A DNA stretch of 64,000 nt from NCBI GenBank assembly GCA_017542305.1, contig JAFXXK010000016.1, positions 1 through 64,000 of the forward strand, given 5' to 3'. This stretch comes from a bacterium. GTDB taxonomy: Bacteria; Cyanobacteriota; Vampirovibrionia; Gastranaerophilales; Gastranaerophilaceae. Shown one piece after another: positions 9,089 through 16,786 of this stretch; position 1 is the stretch's first letter; each line of letters begins with the position of its first letter. Under the pieces are notes generated by a model. It searched no databases. It had not been told where the DNA came from and saw only the letters and a program-made list of their open reading frames with translations. A program made the position numbers and the translations under genes.

Positions 9089-9628
9089 TTATGCTTTTTC
9101 TATATATAATCTGTTATTTTCATATTTTAAGACTTTAACGCTGTCAAAAGCTTTTATTTCTTCTGATGTGGTATTTACAGCCTCTTCAATAGATAATTGT
9201 TCATTAAAACTTATTTCAATCTGCCCTTCACCGTTAGGGACAAAATTGGTATAAGCTCTGCCTATAAGTCCTACAGACTTTGACAAATCCTTAATAACTC
9301 TTTTATTTAATTTTTTGACCAAATACATTGTATATGATGCCAAAAACATTATTAATAACCCAAATGCAATTGAAATCAGGGCAACGGCAAATGCAGGCAA
9401 ACCCCAAACTTTAATACAAGTCAGCCCCATCCATCCGAATCCCATCAGAAAACCTAATACTGACTGAATAGATATAAAATCAAATGATGTTTCTGTCTCA
9501 ATCGAAGATGTGAAATCTGTATGAACCTCGGTATCACCGCCAAATACAGAAAATAATAACATTTTTAAAACAAATAAAGTAGTTGAGAATAGTGCAATGT
9601 AATAATATACTGTTGTTATTTTTTCCAT
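9089..9628 (-). CDS. NfeD/YuaF-like membrane protein
   Basis: 179 residues: an N-terminal membrane helix (about 8-28), an extracytoplasmic acidic loop, two or three helices between about 55 and 105, and a C-terminal small beta domain (about 115-179). The last part resembles the OB-fold of NfeD proteins (GLIGRAYTNFVPNGEGQIEI, then a VKVLKYENNRLYIEKA end). It is first gene of the minus-strand pair with flotillin; NfeD proteins typically partner with SPFH proteins. AAAGGA lies upstream of the ATG. Confidence 0.7.
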   Translation of the reverse strand: MEKITTVYYYIALFSTTLFVLKMLLFSVFGGDTEVHTDFTSSIETETSFDFISIQSVLGFLMGFGWMGLTCIKVWGLPAFAVALISIAFGLLIMFLASYTMYLVKKLNKRVIKDLSKSVGLIGRAYTNFVPNGEGQIEISFNEQLSIEEAVNTTSEEIKAFDSVKVLKYENNRLYIEKA

Positions 9629-9746
9629 AATAATATCCTTTCAGCTCCATTATATAGATTTAATTAAAATTGTAATCATATAAAAGATTGAAAAATACGG
9701 TAATTCATGCTACAATTCCAATCAGGATTAGGGAGTAACATTATCT

Positions 9747-10439
9747 ATGACAAAAGAAAAAAAAGAGAAAAAATCATATTCCGTACGTACAGCACAACAG
9801 TTTAACCGTTGGAGAAGTTTATTTCAATTTTTAGTATGCAAAATCTTCTATATGATTAGATTTAAATTGGTATACAGACTTGAAGTTCACGGGCTGGAAA
9901 ATGTGCCAAACAACAATGAATATATTGTATGTCCCAATCACTTATCAACACTTGACCCGCCGTTAATGGTATCGGTATTTCCGAGAAGTGTTGCATTTAT
10001 GGCAAAAAAAGAATTATTTGATATAAGATTCCTCAGATGGTGGATAGATTGGCTCGGAGCATTTTCCGTAAACAGAGAAAGCCTTGCCCCGTCAACCATA
10101 AAAACTGTTAAAAACATCAAAAACAGTAATTGGGTACTCGGAATATTTCCGCAGGGAACAAGAGGAGTTCCCGGAACAATTACCGGAGTATCCAAAGGTT
10201 TTGCGGGATTAGCAAAAATAACAAAATGTGCCGTCTTGCCTGTAGGTATCATAGGTACAAATGAAGTTAAACGAATACCGTTTTCAGGCAAGATTATCGT
10301 AAACATAGGCAAACCGATACCATATAACGATGATTTGGATTTAATGCTTGAACAATGGGCAAATGCCATTCAAGAACTGACCGGATTTAAGTACATAGCA
10401 ACAGAAGAACCCCCTGTAGAAACGGGTATAGAAGAATAG
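9747..10439 (+). CDS. plsC: 1-acyl-sn-glycerol-3-phosphate acyltransferase (PlsC family)
   Basis: Adds the second acyl chain to lysophosphatidic acid in phospholipid synthesis, at the inner membrane. 230 residues. The acyltransferase motifs are clear: NHLSTLDP (HxxxxD, about 64-71), FPQGTRG (about 134-140) and the proline motif VLPVGIIGT. An N-terminal hydrophobic stretch (about 26-40) anchors it. The upstream TGC-TACAAT box (9708-9716) and AGGGAG site support the start. It is immediately followed by a second PlsC-family gene. Confidence 0.85.
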   Translation: MTKEKKEKKSYSVRTAQQFNRWRSLFQFLVCKIFYMIRFKLVYRLEVHGLENVPNNNEYIVCPNHLSTLDPPLMVSVFPRSVAFMAKKELFDIRFLRWWIDWLGAFSVNRESLAPSTIKTVKNIKNSNWVLGIFPQGTRGVPGTITGVSKGFAGLAKITKCAVLPVGIIGTNEVKRIPFSGKIIVNIGKPIPYNDDLDLMLEQWANAIQELTGFKYIATEEPPVETGIEE

Positions 10440-10451
10440 ATGGAGATTATG

Positions 10452-11174
10452 ATGAAGGAACAACGAAACTATAACAGAAGATATGCTAAAGAATACGGCT
10501 TTTGGAGATCCGTCTGGTATCTGTCGTTTTTATACCTTGTAGCAGTTCCGTTTTTCACTATATTTTATAAATATAAAATTACGGGCACTGAAAACATCCC
10601 AAAACGAAACAGTAATGGGAAATTCATATATACAGCAAATCATGTATCCATATTTGACCCGTTTTTAATAGCATTTGCAACAAAAAGACTTATGGCTTTT
10701 ATGGCAAAAAAAGAACTGTTTGAAGCTGATAATGAGCTGAAACAATTTACTAATTTGGTTATATCATTAGGTGCATTTGCCGTTGACAGAAACAAACCGG
10801 AAATTGCAACTTTTAAAACAGTAAAAGATATTTTTACAACGAAATGGGCACTTGCAGTATTTCCTCAGGGTGGAACAAGACCTTACGGTAAACTTGAAGG
10901 AATAAAAAGAGGGTTTGGTGTTATTGCAAAAGCAGTTAAAGCTGACATTATTCCGGTTGCAATAGGCAATTTTTCAGGTTATCCGAAATTATTCCCATTT
11001 AAAAGACAGACCGTAAATCTGCATATTTGCGAACCTATTTCATATAAACTTCCGGATGATGAAATCACCTACAGATGGTGTGAAGAAATTTCCAAAAACG
11101 CAGAATATGAACACGACTTTCCTAAACCTGAAAGTATGTCGGAAGAACCTGTTTTAGAAAAAACTACAGTATAA
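10452..11174 (+). CDS. second PlsC-family acyltransferase
   Basis: 240 residues from this start. GGAG at 10442-10445 lies 6 nt before the ATG at 10452 but overlaps the two earlier in-frame ATGs (10440 and 10449), so 10452 is preferred. The frame is open from 10440, directly after the upstream stop. Motifs: NHVSIFDP (about 63), FPQGGTRPYG (about 136) and DIIPVAIG. It is a clear paralogue of the gene before it, sharing the FMAKKELF segment. The two enzymes may differ in acyl or head-group preference, or this one may remodel other lipids; sequence does not decide. Confidence 0.8.
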   Translation: MKEQRNYNRRYAKEYGFWRSVWYLSFLYLVAVPFFTIFYKYKITGTENIPKRNSNGKFIYTANHVSIFDPFLIAFATKRLMAFMAKKELFEADNELKQFTNLVISLGAFAVDRNKPEIATFKTVKDIFTTKWALAVFPQGGTRPYGKLEGIKRGFGVIAKAVKADIIPVAIGNFSGYPKLFPFKRQTVNLHICEPISYKLPDDEITYRWCEEISKNAEYEHDFPKPESMSEEPVLEKTTV

Positions 11175-11183
11175 AAATTATTA

Positions 11184-11387
11184 TTAATCACTTTCAGCAA
11201 TTACTGTGGTAATAAGTTCTCCGTAATTATTAACATGCCCGTCGGTTTCTTCTACTATGTATCTTAATTCGGGTCTGTTTTCTATAGCTGATCTTGCTTT
11301 TGTCATAGCTTCTTCAAGATCCGTAAATTCGCCTATTAATGTTTTTGAAAATTCTGAATAATCTTTTTCTGTGTAAACGTGATACAT
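11184..11387 (-). CDS. small uncharacterised protein
   Basis: 67 residues, cytosolic, alpha/beta-looking (YHVYTEKDYSEFSKTLIGEF, then helix EEAMTKARSAIENRP, then strands LRYIVEET and ELITTVIAESD). AGGAGAG lies 6-7 nt before the ATG, so I regard it as real. Function unknown. It runs towards the convergent acyltransferase operon with only 9 bp between. Confidence 0.65.
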   Translation of the reverse strand: MYHVYTEKDYSEFSKTLIGEFTDLEEAMTKARSAIENRPELRYIVEETDGHVNNYGELITTVIAESD

Positions 11388-11442
11388 ATTTTCTCTCCTT
11401 TTGATTTTATAATACTACTTGAAATTTTTATGTAAACAAGCT

Positions 11443-11473
11443 AAAAAAAACCGATAAACTTTTTGTTTATCGG
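11443..11473 (-). terminator. terminator of the tolC-like gene
   Basis: CCGATAAAC (11451-11459) pairs with GTTTATCGG (11465-11473), 5-nt loop. On the minus strand the stem is followed by eight T residues (11450-11443). Confidence 0.8.
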
Positions 11474-11547
11474 GTCCTATTACTTAATTTATAAGTAATT
11501 GGAGGATGACTATATTTATTATAAATTATAAAACAATTATACCATAA

Positions 11548-12948
11548 TTACAATTTACTGCCAACAGCTTTATATAAACCTATATAATCAACCATACATT
11601 CTATGTTTTGCTGGGCTACAAGTTTATCCATAGAAAGAAGATTTTCCTGAACCTGAATTAAATCAAGCCTTGAAATTACACCCTGATTATATTTCTTTTG
11701 GGTATAGGCATAATCATTTTTTTCTAATTCTGCCTGCTTTAGTGTTGCCTCCATTTTTTCTCTGTCCTTCTTAACGGAAACAAGTGAGTCATTAACCTCC
11801 TGTATTGCAGTCAAATTGGTTTTGTAATAGTCCTGCAATAACCTTTCATAAGTCGCTTTCTTTAATCTCAGATTAGCAACTCTAGCACCACCTGTAAATA
11901 AAGGTAACATTGCACCTGCAGCTAATGCCCCCAACATTCCCTTGGTTGACCATGCACTGCCCAGAGTCGACGCATTAAATAAAGCTACACCGGTCAGATT
12001 AATCGTCGGTAAGAATTCCTTTTTGGCAACTCTCACATCTATACCGGCTTTTTCTACCATTGTTTCCGCTTTCATATAATCCGGACGCTGAACAATTATA
12101 TCCGATGATATTTCTTCAGGAATTACACCCGTAAAATCAATTTTATCATAAGGCGTAATTGCCAATTCGGAAATATTATCAGGACTTTCACCAATAAGTA
12201 CGGCAAGTGCATGCATTAATTTTTCACGCTGCTTCTGAAATTCTATTAATTCGGTCTGTCCTGCAACAAGCGACTTATTTGCCCGTATCGTATCCGCAGT
12301 TGAAATCAAACCTTCCTTGTTACTTATAAGCATCAAATTATATATATCCTGCCTTGTTGCAACAATTTTTGACTGCAACTCAATAATTTTATCAAGTCTT
12401 ACTATATTAAGATAAGTTGCACCAACAGCTCCGGCAATTGCTATATATGCCGCACGTTCATCATATTGTGATGCCTCATATTGTTTTTTGGAAGCTTTTG
12501 TTTTATCTCTGTTTTTAAGAAAAATATCAGCTTCATAATTAACATAAGCAGGGGTAGCAAAAGACCAGTCCCAAGATGATTTACCCGGCATTTTTGCATA
12601 GGCGGGAGCAAATCCTGCACCAATAGTAGGCAACTCACTTGCAAACTGAATTTTTGTTGCCTGATAATACTCTTCAACGGCTAATGTTGCCATTTTTAAA
12701 TCATAATTGTTTTGAATAGCTCTGTTTATATATCCGCTCAAATTGCTATCATTGAAATTATCCCACCATTGAATGTTAACATAATCATATTTATATGCAT
12801 CCGACTTTTGGTGTTTACTTTTTTTAACCATGCTCTTAAAAACTTTTGGAGATTTTTGGGAATTATCGGTTGATGTTTTTGCAAAAACCGGTATTGTATT
12901 TATTCCCAACATACATACTAAAAGTGCTGCCGCTAAAGTCTTTTTCAC
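11548..12948 (-). CDS. TolC-family outer-membrane efflux protein
   Basis: Outer-membrane channel of a tripartite exporter. 466 residues with a signal peptide (about 1-23, hydrophobic core ending in VFAKTS) and the two-fold repeated OEP domain of long helices. Typical pieces are NNYDLKMATLAVEEY near the start of repeat one, RPDYMKAETMVEKA opening repeat two, and LPLFTGGARVANLRL. It starts at GTG with AAGGAA about 9 nt upstream. It is divergent from marR-emrA-emrB, the likely partners, and its promoter is overlapped by the inverted repeat at 13003-13044. This gene is good evidence for an outer membrane. Confidence 0.85.
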   Translation of the reverse strand: MKKTLAAALLVCMLGINTIPVFAKTSTDNSQKSPKVFKSMVKKSKHQKSDAYKYDYVNIQWWDNFNDSNLSGYINRAIQNNYDLKMATLAVEEYYQATKIQFASELPTIGAGFAPAYAKMPGKSSWDWSFATPAYVNYEADIFLKNRDKTKASKKQYEASQYDERAAYIAIAGAVGATYLNIVRLDKIIELQSKIVATRQDIYNLMLISNKEGLISTADTIRANKSLVAGQTELIEFQKQREKLMHALAVLIGESPDNISELAITPYDKIDFTGVIPEEISSDIIVQRPDYMKAETMVEKAGIDVRVAKKEFLPTINLTGVALFNASTLGSAWSTKGMLGALAAGAMLPLFTGGARVANLRLKKATYERLLQDYYKTNLTAIQEVNDSLVSVKKDREKMEATLKQAELEKNDYAYTQKKYNQGVISRLDLIQVQENLLSMDKLVAQQNIECMVDYIGLYKAVGSKL

Positions 12949-12992
12949 TTATTGTTTCCTTTTTAATAATCTCTTGCTTTTTTATATTTAAT

Positions 12993-13021
12993 ATGTTAGC
13001 ATAATATTGTTGTAAATGCAA
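12993..13021 (-). promoter_or_regulatory. promoter of the tolC-like gene
   Basis: On the minus strand: TTGCAT (13021-13016), 17 bp, TAACAT (12998-12993), with a TGC just before the -10 box (extended -10). The spacer contains the left arm of the putative MarR operator. Confidence 0.6.
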
Positions 13022-13044
13022 CACATTTTTTTTACAACAATATT
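13003..13044. promoter_or_regulatory. putative MarR operator, 14-bp inverted repeat
   Basis: AATATTGTTGTAAA (13003-13016) and its exact reverse complement (13031-13044) are separated by 14 bp. The left half also holds a smaller palindrome, TGTTG-taaatg-CAACA (13009-13024). The arms cover the spacer and -35 of the tolC promoter and the -35 (TTTACA, 13031-13036) of the marR promoter, so one bound regulator could control both sides. MarR binding is inferred from position. Confidence 0.65.
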
Positions 13045-13070
13045 TGAATACAAAATATAAACAAAATACT

Positions 13071-13547
13071 ATGACAAAAAACAATTCGGACAAAATACCG
13101 CACTATACTGAAAGCATATTCTACGAGCTTAAACAAATGGCTCGCATATTGAAATTTCATGCTGATCAAGTATTTGAAGAATTAAATTTTGAAATTTCTC
13201 CGGGAGAATACTGCACTCTGGATATTATCATGTGTAACCCGTCTCTGTGCCAGCGTGATTTGTCTAAACTGCTCTTGCTTGACAGAGCCAATACGGGCAG
13301 AATACTCAATAATCTGGAAGCTAAAGGTTTAATCGTCCGTACAGTAGATACAAAAAATAACCGTCTTATAAAAAAAGTCGATATTACAAAAGACGGTTCT
13401 GACGAGCTTAACAGAATAAATCATTTGATTATAGATAAATATCACAAAATAACAGAAAAAATTCCTCAGAAAGAATTTGATTCTGTAAGACTGTCTATAA
13501 GAAAATTACGAGAAAATATGGAAAAACAAATCGAAAATAAAATATAA
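13071..13547 (+). CDS. MarR-family transcriptional regulator
   Basis: 158 residues from the ATG at 13071, the usual MarR length. A TTG at 13044 would add nine residues but lies inside the operator arm. A helix-turn-helix with wing spans about residues 50-115 (PSLCQRDLSKLLLLDRANTG, then RILNNLEAKGLIVRTVDTKN). There is no ribosome site; TATAAA at 13056-13061 predicts a leader of only a few nucleotides. MarR proteins usually repress a neighbouring pump until a small ligand binds; here the emrA-emrB and tolC genes on both sides are the obvious targets. Confidence 0.85.
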   Translation: MTKNNSDKIPHYTESIFYELKQMARILKFHADQVFEELNFEISPGEYCTLDIIMCNPSLCQRDLSKLLLLDRANTGRILNNLEAKGLIVRTVDTKNNRLIKKVDITKDGSDELNRINHLIIDKYHKITEKIPQKEFDSVRLSIRKLRENMEKQIENKI

Positions 13548-13562
13548 ATGTAAGAGGTAAAA

Positions 13563-14576
13563 ATGGAAGAACAGCAAAAAACAGAAAATACTGAAGAAGT
13601 AAAAGAAAAAGAGAAAAAACAAATAAAAGGAGTTAAAAGAACAATTACTCTTGTTTTGTTAGTTATTATGATAATAGGAATTGCATACTTCATTTTTGAT
13701 TCCTTAAAATACCAAACTACTGATGATGCCTATGTTGAAACAACAACAGTATCTGTCGCTCCAAAAGTCAGCGGACACATAATCAAGGTTTACATTAAAG
13801 ACAATCAGCCGGTTAATGAAGGGGATTTAATCGCCGAAATTGACCCTACTGATTATGAAATAAGTCTTGATAAGGCTGATGCGGCTTATGAAAGAATGCT
13901 CCTTAACCAGCAAAATGCAAAAGCAAACCTTTCAGCCTCAAAATCAAATATTGAACTTGCGAAAAAAGATTTGGACAGATATACAAAATTGTATGAAGAA
14001 GGCGCTGTTTCAAAACAAACATTAGATGCAGCTCAGGCAAAATACGATTCTGCTCAGGCTAATTTGACCAATGCTGAACAAGCTATTCTTTCCGACAGTG
14101 ACGATAAAGTTGCTGATGCTGATTTAAGAGCATTAAAAGCAGCCAAAGAACAGGCTTCCAAAAACCTTGAATATACAAAAATATATGCACCTCAAACCGG
14201 AACCATAGCAAACAGACGCGTCGAGAAAGGAATGTACGTTAATGTTGGTTCACCCTTATGCGTCATCGTTCCCAACGAAGTTTGGATTGTCGCAAACTTT
14301 AAAGAAAATCAGCTTAAAGGTATGAAACCCGGACAGGTTGTTGATATTAAAGTTGATACTTATCCAAATAAAGTATTCAAAGGCAAAATTGACAGCATAC
14401 AAAGGAGTTCAGGTGCAAAATCAAGCCTGTTCCCGCCGGAAAATGCCGTTGGTTCTTTTGTAAAAATTGTTCAAAGAATACCTGTTAAAATTGTATTTAC
14501 AGAAAAAATTAATCCGGATGAATATAACATCGTACCCGGAATGTCTGTTGTACCTAAAGTTCATATTAACGAATAA
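13563..14576 (+). CDS. emrA: HlyD/EmrA-type membrane fusion protein
   Basis: Periplasmic adaptor linking an inner-membrane exporter to TolC. 337 residues: a charged cytosolic head, one membrane helix (about 26-45), then the split lipoyl-like domain (GHIIKVYIKDNQPVNEGDLI near 70-90) around a coiled-coil hairpin (about 95-190), the second lipoyl half, and a beta-barrel domain (KGMKPGQVVDIKVDTYP). AAGAGG lies 5 nt before the ATG. The gene order marR-emrA-emrB, with gaps of 15 and 8 bp, indicates one operon. Confidence 0.85.
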   Translation: MEEQQKTENTEEVKEKEKKQIKGVKRTITLVLLVIMIIGIAYFIFDSLKYQTTDDAYVETTTVSVAPKVSGHIIKVYIKDNQPVNEGDLIAEIDPTDYEISLDKADAAYERMLLNQQNAKANLSASKSNIELAKKDLDRYTKLYEEGAVSKQTLDAAQAKYDSAQANLTNAEQAILSDSDDKVADADLRALKAAKEQASKNLEYTKIYAPQTGTIANRRVEKGMYVNVGSPLCVIVPNEVWIVANFKENQLKGMKPGQVVDIKVDTYPNKVFKGKIDSIQRSSGAKSSLFPPENAVGSFVKIVQRIPVKIVFTEKINPDEYNIVPGMSVVPKVHINE

Positions 14577-14584
14577 CTAAAATT

Positions 14585-16141
14585 ATGGAAAATACAGCTC
14601 AAATTGATGATGATGAAAAATATCTGCCTAAAAACCCATGGCTAAGCACCATGCCGGTATTATTGGCATGTTTTATTTATGTAATGGACGGTACTATTGC
14701 AAATGTTGCATTACCCCATATGGCAGGCAGCTTTTCCGCTACCCGGGATGAGAGCATGTGGATTTTGACAAGTTACCTGATTTCATCCGGTGTTGTAATT
14801 CCTTCCGTTGACTTTTTCAGTAAACTGTTCGGAAGAAAAAACTTCTACGTAATAAGCGTTCTGTTATTTACCATTGCTTCATTCCTTTGCGGAACAGCAA
14901 CTTCTTTGGGACAGATGGTATTTTACAGAATATTACAGGGTGCTGGCGGTGGCGGTATTGTCCCGCTGTCTCAGGCAATTATGATGGAAAGCTTCCCCAA
15001 AAAACGCCGCGGCACAGCTATGGCAATTTTCGGTATGGGCGTAATTATAGCTCCGATTATCGGACCTATGCTCGGGGGCTGGATTACGGATAATTGGTCA
15101 TGGCCATGGATATTCTTTATTAACGTACCTCTAGGCTGCATTGCCGCTGTCTTGGCAAAAAGTATTTTATTTGACCCCCCGTATGCTCACCGACAAAAAA
15201 ACGTTAAAATTGACGGTATGGGGTTTTTATTCCTTATTTTATGGCTATGCACTTTACAAATATTCTTCGATAAAGGTAATAATGCCGATTGGTTTAATGC
15301 CCCATGGATTTGCTGGTTGTTTACTTTTTCCTGTATTTTTGGAATTTGTTTTTTCATATCACAAATTGCCAGAAAAGAAACACTTGTTGACCTAAGCGTA
15401 TTAAAAAATAAGGAATTTGTAATAGGAACCTTTATTCAGGTTATAATGGCTTCGGTACTGTACGCATCAATAGCTATTTTACCGCAATTTTTACAAAGCA
15501 TGATGGGATATACAGCTTTCTTAAGCGGAATGTCAATGATGCCGCGAGGAATAGGAAGTTTTTCCGCGACAATTGTATGCGCACTTATTGCAGACAGGGT
15601 AGACAAACGTAAACTCGTCGCCGCAGGTTTGTTATTCCTTGGCGGCGCAGGTATTGCATTCGGATTTTTAAATCTACAAATAGCACAGATAAATATTATG
15701 ATACCAAACTGTCTTATGGGTTTTGGCATAGGTCTTGCAATGATTCCGATTATTAACCTGTCAATGGAAACCCTTTCAAATCAGCAGATGACAAATGCCT
15801 CCGGCTTACAAAACTTATTCAAAAATATTGGGGGAGCAATAGGAACATCACTCGTTGCAACTATGCTTACACGTTTTGCTCAGGTTCACCAGAACATGAT
15901 GGTAGGAAATCTGAACGAACTGAACCCCGTTTATGCTGAACACTTAAAGACCACTGCCGGAGCTTTAATGCAATACAACAGCCAGGATATGGCAACATAT
16001 ATGGCGCAATATTCAATGTATGGACAGCTTATTAAACAATCTACCCTTTGGGCATTTATGGATGCATTCAGGATTTTTGGACTTCTCTGTCTTGTTATTA
16101 TACCGCTATTGCTATTCTTTAAAAAAGGTAAAACAGCATAA
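14585..16141 (+). CDS. emrB: EmrB/QacA-type (DHA2, 14-helix) drug:H+ antiporter
   Basis: Inner-membrane pump of the major facilitator superfamily, 518 residues, the normal length for 14 helices. The DHA2 motif in helix 1 (YVMDGTIANVALPHMAG) carries the conserved Asp. Motif A follows helix 2 (KLFGRKNFYV) and motif C lies in helix 5 (GMGVIIAPIIGPMLGG). Partner of the adaptor 8 bp upstream and of the divergent TolC-family protein. Substrates cannot be read from sequence; hydrophobic toxic compounds or bile components are typical. Confidence 0.88.
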   Translation: MENTAQIDDDEKYLPKNPWLSTMPVLLACFIYVMDGTIANVALPHMAGSFSATRDESMWILTSYLISSGVVIPSVDFFSKLFGRKNFYVISVLLFTIASFLCGTATSLGQMVFYRILQGAGGGGIVPLSQAIMMESFPKKRRGTAMAIFGMGVIIAPIIGPMLGGWITDNWSWPWIFFINVPLGCIAAVLAKSILFDPPYAHRQKNVKIDGMGFLFLILWLCTLQIFFDKGNNADWFNAPWICWLFTFSCIFGICFFISQIARKETLVDLSVLKNKEFVIGTFIQVIMASVLYASIAILPQFLQSMMGYTAFLSGMSMMPRGIGSFSATIVCALIADRVDKRKLVAAGLLFLGGAGIAFGFLNLQIAQINIMIPNCLMGFGIGLAMIPIINLSMETLSNQQMTNASGLQNLFKNIGGAIGTSLVATMLTRFAQVHQNMMVGNLNELNPVYAEHLKTTAGALMQYNSQDMATYMAQYSMYGQLIKQSTLWAFMDAFRIFGLLCLVIIPLLLFFKKGKTA

Positions 16142-16165
16142 TATTTACAATTAAAAAATTTATGC

Positions 16166-16194
16166 TTGACAAAAAAATTCTTCCATGCTATAAA
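16166..16194 (+). promoter_or_regulatory. near-consensus promoter in front of the repeat element
   Basis: TTGACA (16166-16171), 17 bp, TATAAA (16189-16194), with TGC before the -10. One of the closest matches to consensus in the window, yet no open reading frame starts soon after it. The predicted start is near 16201. Confidence 0.7.
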
Positions 16195-16200
16195 TGTTGT

Positions 16201-16250
16201 GGGGTAAATGTATATTTATAAGTCTTGTCAATCGACGAGACTTTCTTTTT
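16201..16250 (+). ncRNA. possible ~50-nt small RNA ended by a terminator hairpin
   Basis: Transcription from the promoter at 16166-16194 would start near 16201. At 16220-16243 a 10-bp stem (AAGTCTTGTC with GACGAGACTT, one G-U pair, loop AATC) is followed by TCTTTTT, a classical terminator. The product would be a very short RNA, or the hairpin may attenuate a longer repeat transcript. No known family is recognised. Confidence 0.4.
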
Positions 16251-16405
16251 GTCTAAAGCCCTATTCATAAGCACTTGCCAATCGACTGGACTTTCTTTTT
16301 ATTCACAGCATACCCAAACCCTTACCAATCGACGAGACTTTCTTTTTATTCACAGCATACCCAAACCCTTACCAATCGATAAAACTTTCGTTTTGCCCAA
16401 AGTAC
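16226..16405 (+). repeat. four imperfect tandem repeats of about 47-50 bp
   Basis: The core CAATCGACGAGACTTTC followed by four or five T occurs around 16228, 16278, 16325 and 16373. The second and fourth copies have diverged. The spacers after copies two and three are identical (ATTCACAGCATACCCAAACC), so the array grew by tandem duplication. Only copy one forms a good hairpin. Confidence 0.7.
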
Positions 16406-16462
16406 GTTAAAACCCTCTAAAAGAATGATAAAAAGTTAAATATTTTTTTGTATTATCTTATT

Positions 16463-16786
16463 ATGTATGACTATCAGGAAGAAATTGAAGACAAAGCATT
16501 AAAAAGCGTCGGGTTGGAATTGATGTTTATGACACCCGAAAAATGCAGCAGCGATAAAGGTATAACCGCTGTTGAACTTGCCAAAATCGTTAATCTTCCT
16601 GTTGAAATCGTTAAAAAGAAACTTGTCATACTGAAAGATTCGGGCTTGGTTAATGTTAAGGGGATTAACCCCAAATATTGGAAATTTGATAATTATAATT
16701 TCCAGAGAATGGATGAAGATGATGATGTTTACAGACTGCTCTGTAACTTTGATGATGTTGATTTCGACAGATTTTTCCAATACTAG
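16463..16786 (+). CDS. small winged-helix-like protein
   Basis: 107 residues. The ATG at 16463 is preferred over the TTG at 16448, which lies in front of the promoter box. TATTAT (16451-16456) ends 6 nt before the ATG and no ribosome site exists, so a leaderless mRNA is predicted. Residues about 25-60 read as a helix-turn-helix (GITAVELAKIVNLPVEIVKK) with a short wing (KDSGLVNVKGINPKYW), and the tail is very acidic (MDEDDD, DDVDFDRFF). A small transcriptional regulator is inferred. Its stop codon overlaps the stop of the convergent galT. Confidence 0.6.
   Translation: MYDYQEEIEDKALKSVGLELMFMTPEKCSSDKGITAVELAKIVNLPVEIVKKKLVILKDSGLVNVKGINPKYWKFDNYNFQRMDEDDDVYRLLCNFDDVDFDRFFQY

Noticed and set aside
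16226-16405. CRISPR-like array of short repeats
   Set aside because: Repeats are unequal, two spacers are identical, the repeat core includes a terminator T run, and no cas gene is present.
16225-16410. 61-codon open frame over the tandem repeats
   Set aside because: It is just a translation of the repeats in shifting frames, without a ribosome site.
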